Below are positions 53,990-63,845 of a stretch of 64,000 bases of DNA, one piece after another. Origin of the DNA: Hermatobates lingyangjiaoensis (taxonomy: Eukaryota > Arthropoda > Insecta > Hemiptera > Hermatobatidae); assembly GCA_026182355.1 (NCBI GenBank), contig JAPFBL010000366.1, positions 1-64,000 of the forward strand, in the 5' to 3' direction. The notes below the pieces were generated by a model. The model was given only the letters and a program-made list of their open reading frames with translations, was not told the origin of the DNA and ran no database searches. Made by a program: the position numbers and the translations under genes. Positions within the stretch are counted from its first letter, which is position 1, and every line of letters starts with the position of its first letter.

Positions 53990-56505
53990 ATTTTAAGTTT
54001 ATTTGAATGATACACTGGTTCAAAGAACCTACCGAATCTACCCATGGCAGTAAGTCCTCATTTCGCCCTAAGTTTTCGTCACTTAGTGAATAGATAAATG
54101 ACACAGGGGGTAGGAGCAGATAGGCGTTTGGCTATCAGGAATGATTGCAATAAGACAAAATAATCTGTCCCATCCAAATAGATAATTATACAATTACAGT
54201 ATACAACCTGGCGCAATATGACCTACCAAGATAAATTCACCCAATCAAGTAATTTATAGAAAAAAACAACCTGTGGTAGGGAGGTACAATAGTGACCAGC
54301 GTTGAACCGGTGAAGTCGACAGAATCATCGGACTGACGAGGGTGTTAACAAGCTGCAGTGGGCGAGATGAGTCACGTTGGTAAAGCCACCACGCAACCGA
54401 CACTCATACTAATAGTCGTGCTTTACCAAGTATGCTCTCTGCACCAACACTATTCCAGCTTCAATAATACTGATTTGAACAAAACCAGCATGGATTCCCA
54501 ATTGTGAATTCAAATGTTTGTTTTCAACGCCTTCATCACCTTGGTGTTGTAGAAGTGAAAAGCTACTGTTGGATAAGCCATACAACTAGGTTGATTCCAC
54601 ATCAGAAGATCTTGTTTTTCACTCTAGTCAACAATGGATGTTCGCATACTGTCTTTAAACACAAAGTTTAATTATAAATATAAGATTATTTTTTTATTGT
54701 AAAAATTCGAAGCCGGTTATTATCGATGTCATTTACATCAAAAGTGGTCCAGCGAAAGTACACCCATTCATCTCAGTACATAAGGTATTTCTAATTGTAT
54801 GAAGTATTTTGTTCATATCATTAACACAGCCACTATTACTTTTAAAATTATTTGTTATTCACAATTCTTCTGGGACAGTAAATCGCGCATCCATTTTCAG
54901 GGATATTTCCAATACTAACAAAAAATGTTAGTACTTAGCCATACTTAGCTAACAGTATCTTTCCTCATATATTGACCCCTGAAAATAGTTCGAATGTTGG
55001 CATAGCTGTGCAATTTCTTGTACAAGAACAAACCTGTAGTGAGAGTAAATAATTTGTTTTTCCACGGGGTTTCAAGTCAATAATCGTTTAATAGCGGGAA
55101 CCACCCGTCCGTGAATAGCAGGTCGATTCCCAGAGGGTACACGATATGGGAAAGTTACGAAATCAGGATTATTTATCGTGTTCTCAATAGTTTTTATTAT
55201 TTTTTTATCAATATATTCTGAAAAACTTTTTTCTTAATTTGCATTTCATAAAAGAAAAACTGACTTTCCCATCATACAATATTATCCTTTAAACAATACA
55301 GCACGTCTACACTATATGGCCCATCTTTTTGTAAAATATGAATTCGATTCATCAAACAGTCTGGACTACAGCGTGTCCACAAACTTTTAAATATACACCC
55401 ACGCAACCACCCACAGATATCACCGAAAAAAAAATCAAAAAAGAACTTAAGGGACCTCAGAACATGTAAATCCGGCAAAATGTCGAGATCGATTTCTTTC
55501 ATAATCACTACACTTTATTATAGTAAAGTAAAAAACACTGATTGAATGATAGTGAATTTCTAATCCGTTACTCGTACTGGCACACTTCATAACTTAGTTA
55601 ACTTTCAGTATTTTTCTCTTATTTTCTCTCGATACCGTTAACAGGTTGTCAGAATTCACTAAAACCAGTCTTGACCAAACCGGTTTACTGTCCTTGAAAA
55701 TAACTAATACATGCCTACCACCTCTATGTTAGTAGCTGTCTCATTTTCTGACATTTAGATAATTACCATCAAATGTCACATACTCCTTCAATCAATCTTA
55801 AAAAAAACCATATATCCATAATCTTAGAATAATTTTGCAGTTAAAAAAGTTTTAAAACAAGTAATTAAGTGAAGTAAAAGGTGAAAAATAACTAAAGATT
55901 TGAGGTTGAAATGTTGTTTACAGGTTGTGGTTAACAAGCGGTAAAGCAGTGACAGATACCAGTAAGGATGTAATTATAGCGAAAGGTAGTCAGTTGAAAA
56001 ACAATTGCCTTTATAATCGCCAGTCCATTATGTCCGGTGCTCGATTTTCACTCTTATCTTATCATTGTAGCAATTACAGTCTTAAACAGATCTCAGAGCA
56101 TTCTTAAGGACTTTTATAAAATGATTCAAGTATTAATTAATTTCTTAGAAATCAGTAATTCATTGTTATTAGTTTACAGATATTTTTTATATGAGTAAAT
56201 CGAATTGAACTTCTATTTCCAGTAATAATAACATTTTAATGTCAGATAATAATTCAATTGTAATGTAAATGTTTAAGAGTTTAACCACATTGTGAAATTC
56301 TTAAGAGGGGAATCAGACCTTTTAATCAATCACGATCTTAGTTGGGAGTATCAAAGGAATGTAAAGTTTAAAATTTCTTTTTTTAGACTTATAAGGAGTT
56401 TGACATTTGAAGATGATCAGGATAGAAGATTGAAACGTGAGTGTTTTGTTAGGCTCAAAATAAATAGCCTAACTAGATAGAAACACAGGAACATAAAGAT
56501 CAAAA
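53990..56505. other. intergenic DNA, unclassified
   Basis: 54240-54600 is less AT-rich and may be an old insertion, but no ORF or ends are recognisable. The remainder has only small chance frames. Confidence 0.35.
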
Positions 56506-56509
56506 CTAG

Positions 56510-56900
56510 GATATTCGAAATATCACTATGATATTTCGATATCTGTCGTCCTAAGGTAGAAGTGCTCAACTCGAGAGGCGGCAACAGCCAACTCAAGTTG
56601 AGTCCTCAAAACCCCTCTAATATCTGAAAATCAGCTGCTGCCGCCACTTGAGCTACTACCTGAGAACAACAGTTGCTGAAATATCGTAGTGAGATTGACT
56701 GTTTGCTGATGAGGAATCAGTCAGTTTTACAAGTTCAAATTAAACTTTCGATTTTATTTAAAACCTTTCCCACAGAGCTATATTTAGATTATAAATTTTT
56801 AATGATCGTCGAACACTCTTTCATCTTCACCTTCGTGATTTTTCTTATATTCATCTGAAAACGGCGTCAAGTCGACGTTCTATATCCACCGAACACTAAA
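56510..56900. mobile_element. PLE-derived foldback, ATAT family
   Basis: Minus hairpin at 56525-56565 and plus hairpin at 56654-56691 frame inverted CTCAAGT/CGGCAGCAGC-like segments. In the plus unit stem I is TACTAC (56654-56659 region) pairing with GTAGTG (56686-56691) across ATAT and C. Confidence 0.65.
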
Positions 56901-56941
56901 ATATTCTAGATTCATTCAAAAGGAATATTTGTTCAAATCAA

Positions 56942-56944
<3 letters not shown>

Positions 56945-56982
<38 letters not shown>

Positions 56983-57149
56983 TGGACAACACTGTTGGTC
57001 TCCAACCGTCGCTTCGCAAGTGCACTTGGTCCCTATTTCAACTCTCCTGATGACGGTTCAACCGAAAATTAGAGACAGTAAGTGTGTTCGTTCCTTTGTT
57101 CTGTGTCTGTGATTTACCGTGAAACGTTTGTTGTCCTTTTGGATCCAAA

Positions 57150-57196
<47 letters not shown>

Positions 57197-57335
57197 TTTA
57201 CACAGGAAAGAGAAAAACAAATAAAAACACGCACAAAAAAAGACTCACAACCATATTTCGACATTCGTCGTCATCGGGCAGAAGTAGTCCCTTTGAGTAG
57301 CTGAAGCTAACTCAAAAATATATATATACAAAATT
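56945..57335. repeat. (TA)n-flanked PLE terminal repeats (AATT plus, ATAT minus)
   Basis: CTCTCCTGATGACGGTTCAA at 57041-57060 with AATTAGAGACAGTAAG, then (TA)n at 57151-57195, then a minus ATAT-family unit with GACATTCGTCGTCATCGGGC at 57260-57279. Confidence 0.75.
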
Positions 57336-57339
57336 AAAT

Positions 57340-58130
57340 TTTATCAGGACTCGGTCAGTTCTTCAGGTTAAAACTAAACTCTCATTGCTATCGCTTTTTT
57401 TTTTTAAAAAAAAAAATCTTTTTCATATACCTAAAAAAAAGAGGATATAAACGAAATAATTGAATCATTCAAAAATCAAACATAGACGAAAAGCGCAATT
57501 AGTTAGAAATAAGAAATTACAATAGAAAATTTGACAATACGTTAGTGAGAGAACATACAGAAGTATAACATTTTGAAACAGAAAAACTAAGTATTACATT
57601 AGAATAATCTCTAATATGATATGATATGAACATATATTTTAAATTTTATTTGTGCATTCATGCTCGTGGTGAACTAATGGTGTATGTTTTGGATCGTTTA
57701 CACAGAAAATATATATGTACATAATAGTTCAATTTGAGAAAATATAAGACGACATAAGGAAAGAGCAACACCATCACCTCGATAAATAAACACCATTTCA
57801 CTTCTAAATGCATACATTATTTATCCATATCTGAACAATTTCTTGGCAAGTAATTGCAACAGTTAAATATAAGGAAACCTGAGCAGGCGACTGTACAGTA
57901 TAATTGTGTTGAAATTACGATACCTAAATTGGACTTTAAATCATTTTATCTAACAGAAATATTATTGACATTAATTCAAACTCCTTTTTACTATATAAGA
58001 ACAGTATGACTTGTAAGGTCATTTGATATTGGCATGAGGAAAATGGTATCATACCATCTTAAGTTAAACAGAATACTAGTATTCCAGGCAATTTCTTATA
58101 TTTGTAACAAGCTGTGTGTTCCAAGGGACA
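57340..58130. other. AT-rich DNA with one PLE hairpin arm at its start
   Basis: ATCAGGACTCGGTCAGTTCT at 57344-57363 belongs to the foldback family at 18028; the remainder has no recognised feature. Confidence 0.45.
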
Positions 58131-58139
58131 ACAAATCAT

Positions 58140-58270
58140 TGCACGCGCTAAAGCCCACGTTGTAATTAGCAGTTGCAGGTCACGGGCCTGCTCCTGGTGA
58201 ATTAACTGCGCCGCCGTGACTGACGTCAGTCAGGGGCGCTTTGTTTGCTCAGTAACTTTAAATTGCGTTT
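58140..58270. promoter_or_regulatory. GC-richer block with a 16-bp palindrome containing a CRE
   Basis: TGACTGACGTCAGTCA at 58217-58232 is a perfect palindrome with the CREB/ATF element TGACGTCA in its centre. The left part (58150-58200) resembles the PLE-type repeat at 45250-45310, so this may be repeat-derived rather than a gene promoter. Confidence 0.3.
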
Positions 58271-58615
58271 GTGCTTGTACCAACAATATTAGTGTTTCAC
58301 AGTCACAATATTAAAGAATGAGTAGACAGATTTTTGGTCTTGCTGGGTTAGGTTAAGAAATTTATAATTAGGAGTCTGAATCGGAGTTGAACTTCGGCTA
58401 CATGCATGAAATAATGCATAATGAATATTATGCATTATTTTACACATATATATTATATGATATAAAATACGTTTTATATTATATTAGAGTAATTGTATAT
58501 ATTATATACAAATATATTCTTTATATACTATACTTTATATATTACATTACATTATTTGTATATACCACACATAAATATATTATCCTGTCATATTACACAT
58601 TATAATATCTAATTA

Positions 58616-58830
58616 TCTTATATATATATAAAGATTTCACATAAACAAGTGAAACAACAGTCAATGATCAAACCACATTTTCCCATTGTGGCTTGATTAT
58701 TGATATATATATATATATATACGCGTCTGAAGACGAGGACATCGAAATATAGTAGTGAGTTAAGTGGTTTCCTTTCTATGTGTTCTTTTTTAAATTCTGG
58801 TTTATATATATATATATATATATATATACA
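58616..58830. repeat. PLE terminal fragments between (TA)n runs
   Basis: AGATCT-family flank (CACATAAACAAGTGAAACAA) at 58630-58700, then the ATAT-family end TGAAGACGAGGACATCGAAA at 58730-58749, with TA runs at 58698-58721 and 58803-58829. Confidence 0.7.
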
Positions 58831-58837
58831 ACAAAAC

Positions 58838-58948
58838 ATAAGTTTATCGGGACTCAGTCAGTACTGACCGAGTCCCGATAAACTCCAGTTTGGTTTCTAT
58901 TCCACGGTCGATACTTATCAATATATATATATATATATATATATATAG
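58838..58948. repeat. short foldback of the 18028 family plus (TA)n
   Basis: GTTTATCGGGACTCAGTCAG faces CTGACCGAGTCCCGATAAAC with almost no loop, followed by TA repeats 58919-58948. Confidence 0.8.
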
Positions 58949-59012
58949 TTTTCTATGGGTTGTCCGGGGAAAGGAATATGATTCGATGCGATGTTGACCA
59001 ATGGGAGTAGAG

Positions 59013-59702
59013 TTACAGGTCCAAGCGTAAGGTCCCAGTTGCCCGCTGCTCAGCAAAAAGCCTTTGCGTTCTGCCAATAGGTATAGAGGTTGCACAATCC
59101 CTCTGTGTTAAATGATGTTTGGCAGAAAACATTAGCCTCACTTTACAGTGAACTCCTGTTCCCTTTCTATTTTTGATTTTTGTGGTGGTTGGGTGTTGTT
59201 GTTGTTTACTATTTTCTGTTACGGATATTGCTGGATATTTAAATGATACTCTCGGTTGTTTACTGCGAAAAGCCGCCTTCATCTTCATGCCAACAGGGGT
59301 AGAGGTTGCACAGTCCCTCTTGATTATTAAGAGATGTTGACACTGGAATCCAACTTCTTCTCGTAGAAACATCTTCAAGTTGTAGGTTTTGTATATTGTT
59401 CTCTTCGGTTTCTTATGTTCATGTTTTTTCTTCAGTTGAATGTTATTGCTGCTATTGATGGGTGGCTGGTAGGTGATGAAAAGTTCTGCACTGTTGACCT
59501 GGTGGTGGTATTTGCGACATGTTTCAACCATTCTCTGGTTATCTTCAGGCGAGGAAATGGCCCAGACGTTGGTCCTTATATACAGTTTTCTATGGGTTGT
59601 CCGGGGAACCCATTCCCCGGACAACCCATAGAAAACTGTATATAAGGACCAACGTCTGGGCCATTTCCTCGCCTGAAGATAACCAGAGAATGGTTGAAAC
59701 AT
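59013..59702 (-). CDS. unknown 229-aa ORF, left arm of palindrome
   Basis: Reverse-arm copy of the frame at 59519-60208, differing at two residues near the palindrome centre (EWV for EPI). The two frames overlap head to head over 59519-59702. Same caveats. Confidence 0.3.
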   Translation of the reverse strand: MFQPFSGYLQARKWPRRWSLYTVFYGLSGEWVPRTTHRKLYIRTNVWAISSPEDNQRMVETCRKYHHQVNSAELFITYQPPINSSNNIQLKKKHEHKKPKRTIYKTYNLKMFLREEVGFQCQHLLIIKRDCATSTPVGMKMKAAFRSKQPRVSFKYPAISVTENSKQQQHPTTTKIKNRKGTGVHCKVRLMFSAKHHLTQRDCATSIPIGRTQRLFAEQRATGTLRLDL

Positions 59703-60208
59703 GTCGCAAATACCACCACCAGGTCAACAGTGCAGAACTTTTCATCACCTACCAGCCACCCATCAATAGCAGCAATAACATTCAACTGAAGAAAAAACAT
59801 GAACATAAGAAACCGAAGAGAACAATATACAAAACCTACAACTTGAAGATGTTTCTACGAGAAGAAGTTGGATTCCAGTGTCAACATCTCTTAATAATCA
59901 AGAGGGACTGTGCAACCTCTACCCCTGTTGGCATGAAGATGAAGGCGGCTTTTCGCAGTAAACAACCGAGAGTATCATTTAAATATCCAGCAATATCCGT
60001 AACAGAAAATAGTAAACAACAACAACACCCAACCACCACAAAAATCAAAAATAGAAAGGGAACAGGAGTTCACTGTAAAGTGAGGCTAATGTTTTCTGCC
60101 AAACATCATTTAACACAGAGGGACTGTGCAACCTCTATACCTATTGGCAGAACGCAAAGGCTTTTTGCTGAGCAGCGGGCAACTGGGACCTTACGCTTGG
60201 ACCTGTAA
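59519..60208 (+). CDS. unknown 229-aa ORF, right arm of palindrome
   Basis: Basic, Lys/Arg-rich frame (e.g. KKKHEHKKPKRTIYKTYNLK) without recognised domains. The near-identical frame on the minus strand (59702-59013) comes from the other arm. The first ~60 codons read through terminal-repeat sequence including the hairpin CTGAAGATAACCAGAGAATG, which argues against it being a designed protein; the part RDCATSTPVG / RDCATSIPIG is an internal repeat. Probably PLE-derived and non-functional. Confidence 0.3.
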   Translation: MFQPFSGYLQARKWPRRWSLYTVFYGLSGEPIPRTTHRKLYIRTNVWAISSPEDNQRMVETCRKYHHQVNSAELFITYQPPINSSNNIQLKKKHEHKKPKRTIYKTYNLKMFLREEVGFQCQHLLIIKRDCATSTPVGMKMKAAFRSKQPRVSFKYPAISVTENSKQQQHPTTTKIKNRKGTGVHCKVRLMFSAKHHLTQRDCATSIPIGRTQRLFAEQRATGTLRLDL

Positions 60209-60242
60209 CTCTACTCCCATTGGTCAACATCGCATCGAATAT

Positions 60243-60269
<27 letters not shown>

Positions 60270-60274
<5 letters not shown>

Positions 60275-60535
60275 CTTCAATGTACAAAGAGAAACATAGA
60301 GAAATTAAAGCACACACTTACAGTCTAATTTTCGGTTAGAACTGCCTTCAGAAGAGATAAGAGAGGGAAACCAAGCGCACTCTCTCTTATCTCTCCTGAA
60401 GAGAGTTCGAACCGAAAATTAGAGACTGTAAGTGTGTGCTTTCGATTTCTCTATGTTTCGTTTTGTACATCGAGCTATATCTGTCCGTTTTGGATCGTAT
60501 TTCCATCGAAAAAAAAAAATATATATATATATATA
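60270..60535. mobile_element. PLE-derived foldback, AATT family, ~100-bp arms
   Basis: AACATAGAGAAATTAAAGCA inverse of GTGCTTTCGATTTCTCTATG; units at ~60318-60360 (minus) and 60392-60432 (plus, TCTCTCCTGAAGAGAG variant). Ends in (TA)n at 60521-60535. Confidence 0.72.
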
Positions 60536-60604
60536 ATATTACATAACATACGTGATATATTATATATCAATATAATATTATTATATTAAACAAATTAAAT
60601 ATGT

Positions 60605-60740
60605 ATAATTACATAAAAAGATTTCACAAAAACACGTGAAATAACAATCAATGATCAAACCACAATATGAAATGGGAAAACAAGACTAAGATCTTTCAAC
60701 CGTAATAAGCGGTCTTTGTCAGAGTCAAAAACCCAACTGA
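60605..60740 (-). repeat. PLE terminal repeat, AGATCT family, minus
   Basis: CACGTGAAATAACAATCAAT, CAAGACTAAGATCTTTCAAC and CGGTCTTTGTCAGAGTC: unit at 60690-60732 on the minus strand. Confidence 0.78.
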
Positions 60741-61130
60741 CCCAGATCCAATAGGATAGATCCTCTATCTAAGCGCAGAGGATCAAAAAGCGCTAACTAG
60801 TGGGAGCCAACCTCCCACAAGTGCACCTGAGGACCTGAAGAAGGAGAAAGGAAGTTAATTTCTCCCAAAACGTAGGGAGCCTGAATGGACATTATCAATG
60901 ATGGTTTATGCAGATTCTGCTAAGAAGAGGAAGAGGAAGAGGCACCTGCTGACTGACTGTAAGGCAACTTTGCTGGACAAAGGTAGGTGCTTCGGAACAC
61001 TCAACGAAACCATAGAAAGACTTTTACCGCTGGACCCAGCAAAGTGTTGAGCTTCTTGGAGACGTTGAGGCTAACTGCTGGGGTACTTTAGTACAGAAGA
61101 GGGGAAGTACAATAGTTTTTTTATAAGACG
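60741..61130 (+). other. unclassified moderately GC segment directly behind a PLE end
   Basis: GACCTGAAGAAGGAGAAAGG and TTTCTCCCAAAACGTAGG form another hairpin followed by ACGT, resembling the other terminal repeats in layout but with the GAA changed. The rest (60890-61120) is not recognised. Confidence 0.4.
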
Positions 61131-62258
61131 CAGTTCTATAGTCACCCTCAAAAATAATAATAATAATAAAAAATATATATAATAATTACGTATTATTCAT
61201 ATACCAATAATTACACCATGTTGAAATCACAGGTTATAGTTAAATCAGCGAAATTAAACAACTTGTATGAGGTCAGTACTTAGATAGGTGACACCACATG
61301 CAGTTGGCACTTCCAGTAATGTAGCTTTCACATAATTTAAATTTAAATGGGGACATAATAAAAAATAAAAACATCTTTGCCTCTTGAACAGACCAAAAAA
61401 AAAGGCTAATCCCTCTACAACTTTGGATGCTCGAAAATAAAATTACAATTATTTACAAACAGAATAGCGAAAATATTTTAAAAATTTGAAGATTAGGGTG
61501 TTTTAAGAGTCAAACTCTTAAAAAATACTTAAAAGAGTTGGAGTTACATACAAAAATGAATCGGCAAGTCGGTGTCATATCATGAAGATCTGAAATTATA
61601 AGTTACTGAGTCATGGCTGTAAGATCAGTCTGTCTTGATATTTAGCTGTTGAAGTGGCAAACTTTATGGACGATTTCATAAGTGAATTCTTGGAAAGAGG
61701 CTTTGGCTTTTCGTGCTGGTTAAGGTGGCACGGAATGCACAGGTCCTCATTTGACCAGTCAAGTCGTGAATTACTCTATAGATTCCAACCCCAGATCCCT
61801 TTGAATATTCACATTCCTGGCCTACCAAGCTTCCCCAGCCATATGACAAGCACACTCATTTTAGAGTATTTTCAATAGAGGAATTCAAATACTTTGTCTA
61901 AGATTCTCTTCAAAATAAAAATATAATTAATGGGAAGGTTTCACACTTAATGGGAAGAAGGGTTTTATAACTTGCTACATTAACAGTTATTATTTCAATG
62001 GTACGGAGACATATTAGAATTTAAATATCTCAAAAACCCAAATTTTATTCTCAGAATATACCGTCAGGAATTTCATTTGTAACATTAACGAAAATTCAAT
62101 CCATATTCTGAACTGGTAAATTTCAATAAGGCTAATCCATTTCACTTAGTATCTTCTCGAATGTACGCGATAATGGCAGTTTATGCCATTAAGAAAGTCG
62201 CAGTTAAAAACATTTTTATACAAATTCTTTAATGTTCTAAACGAAATTTTGCGAGATA
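61131..62258. other. AT-rich DNA, nothing recognised
   Basis: A 74-codon frame at 61654-61878 shows no domain and no splice context that would support it. Confidence 0.4.
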
Positions 62259-62260
62259 TA

Positions 62261-62636
62261 CAGACGCTCCCCTACTTACGAACAGTCGAGTTACGAACAA
62301 CGGTACATACGAACATTTCTGCGGGTATGTTGAAAAATTTTCTGACAGAGATGATGTAAGTTAGATTTTGTACTTCTTCCAAAAGTAAATTAAACTTCAT
62401 TTTATTTGTTTTATTACGCACATGCACATACACATCTTTATAAAGCGTATTATTTTATTAAATATTAATTTTTCAGTACAAACCAATACAGGATACATAT
62501 ACAAGCCTTAAACATACTTATATAAGCCTTAAACATACATTCCATACAAAATATAGCACTGAAGCAACTTACGAACAAATTCACCATATGAACGGCCGTT
62601 CGGAATGTATCTTGTTCGTAAGTTGGAGAGCGTCTG
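62261..62636. mobile_element. 376-bp MITE with TA target duplication
   Basis: Inverted ends CAGACGCTCCCCTACTTACG and GTAAGTTGGAGAGCGTCTG (one-base differences), TA at 62259-62260 and 62637-62638, consistent with a Tc1/mariner or pogo-superfamily derivative. No coding. Confidence 0.85.
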
Positions 62637-62769
62637 TATTCAATTACAACTTAGTTGAATGTTTGAAATTCCAGTAGATGCGACCTATGTTATTAGGTAT
62701 ATGGTATTATGTGACACTCATAGTATGTAGAACCTCTATATGCTCGGGACTGCCAACCCATGTGATATG

Positions 62770-62970
62770 GGATCAACAACAGGAAGAAATCAGAAAAATT
62801 ACTAAGATCTTTCAACCATATGATCTTTGGCATAGTCTAACTGATACAATATGAGTTAGACTAGGACGAAGACATTGTTTGTTAAGACTTCATGTTTTGT
62901 TATAACGAAAATCATTGTTTTTTGTTGAAAGATCTTAGTTAATTTTTCTGATGACTATGGTTGTTGTTTG
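62770..62970. repeat. decayed AGATCT-family foldback
   Basis: ACTAAGATCTTTCAACCATA and TGTTGAAAGATCTTAGTTAA face each other; hairpins are degenerate. Confidence 0.6.
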
Positions 62971-63094
62971 TTTGTGTTCCAATACACACAATTATAAGGT
63001 ATTCACCTTTTATTGATGTTTCAGGGGCGGAAATTGTGGCTCATTTATTACTTAGCACCCATTTTAGTAATGGGCCAGACAACTTACCGTTGAT

Positions 63095-63215
63095 TCTACA
63101 TTGGGAGTCCTAAATTTTGCGTAACTCAAATGTATTTAGAGTGGAGATCTTTAACAAGTACCTGACATCGTACAGGCTCGGGACCAACGTTTTAACGTCC
63201 TTTCCGAGGGACAAG
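63095..63215 (-). mobile_element. SINE 3' half, minus
   Basis: ATTGGGAGTCCTAAATTTTG, ACTCAAATGTATTTAGAGTG, GACATCGTACAGGCTCGGGA and ACGTCCTTTCCGAGGGAC match the SINE body in reverse. Confidence 0.82.
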
Positions 63216-63509
63216 TGATCACTATGGTTTTGACGTTCATTTTTATTTCCTATTATATTGGGAACTTATGAATGTTCCCATGTTATTGGTGTACATTCAT
63301 AGTATGTACATAACCCAGGTTGCCAACCCATACATTATCATAGTATATAGTTACTATTACTATAATATATTATATAAATAAATAGTAATTATTACTATTA
63401 TATAGTATATAATTAACATAGGCTGTTGTTATATGGAATAGTAAATAGAACTTCAGCTATATAGAACCAATGTTATGGATGGGATTACATGTTACATGGG
63501 ATGTTATAT

Positions 63510-63630
63510 ACAACTCATAATCAATGATCAAACCACAATAACAAATTGGAAAACTATAACCGAAGTTGTCAGTTGGGTTTTTGACTCTGACGAAGACCGC
63601 TTGTTACGGTTGAAAGATCTTAACTCATAA
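63510..63630. repeat. PLE terminal repeat, AGATCT family
   Basis: AATCAATGATCAAACCACAA, then GACTCTGACGAAGACCGCTT and GGTTGAAAGATCTTAACTCA at 63581-63625. Confidence 0.78.
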
Positions 63631-63649
63631 TACATGAAACCTATATTAT

Positions 63650-63845
63650 GTATTGTAGGGTAAAAATCTAATGAAATGGTCTCCAAATATAAAAAATTTA
63701 ATGATATAAACAACGCTGAGGAAGAACACTACGTGTTCGAAACGCGTTGTTTATATCATTAAAATTTTTATATGTGGAGACCATTTCATTAGATTTTTAC
63801 CCTACAATGAGTAAATACCACATAATAACTGATTGCACTACATTA
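63650..63845. mobile_element. foldback element, complete copy (partner of 917-1075)
   Basis: Arms 63654-63712 and 63748-63808 (TAGGGTAAAAATCTAATGAA and its complement) around the unit CAACG, CTGAGGA, A, GAACAC/GTGTTC, GAAACG, CGTTG (63711-63749). Confidence 0.85.

Larger units (their letters stand above)
58951..60240. mobile_element. 1.25-kb palindromic element with the same ORF on both arms
   Basis: Arms 58981-59608 and 59613-60240 are near-perfect reverse complements around a centre TCCGGGGAACCCATTCCCCG. The outer left 30 bp (GTTTTCTATGGGTTGTCCGG) repeat the centre directly, the PLE partial-terminal-repeat layout. Flanked by (TA)n on both sides (58919-58948 and 60239-60273). Confidence 0.85.

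Noticed and set aside
57058..57304. ORFs rich in Ile-Tyr repeats
   Set aside because: Translations of (TA)n microsatellites; the same applies to several short frames across the window.
58140..58270. AKAP1 promoter or CpG island
   Set aside because: Part of the block is similar to a repeat at 45250-45310 and no exon with a fitting donor could be identified, so it is kept only as a low-confidence regulatory feature.
61654..61878. 74-codon ORF as a gene
   Set aside because: No recognisable family and no supporting signals.
917..63845. Calling the recurrent hairpins canonical hammerhead ribozymes
   Set aside because: All families have one extra base between the CTGANGA core and helix II, and stem III has no loop; activity cannot be claimed from sequence alone, so they are called hammerhead-like.
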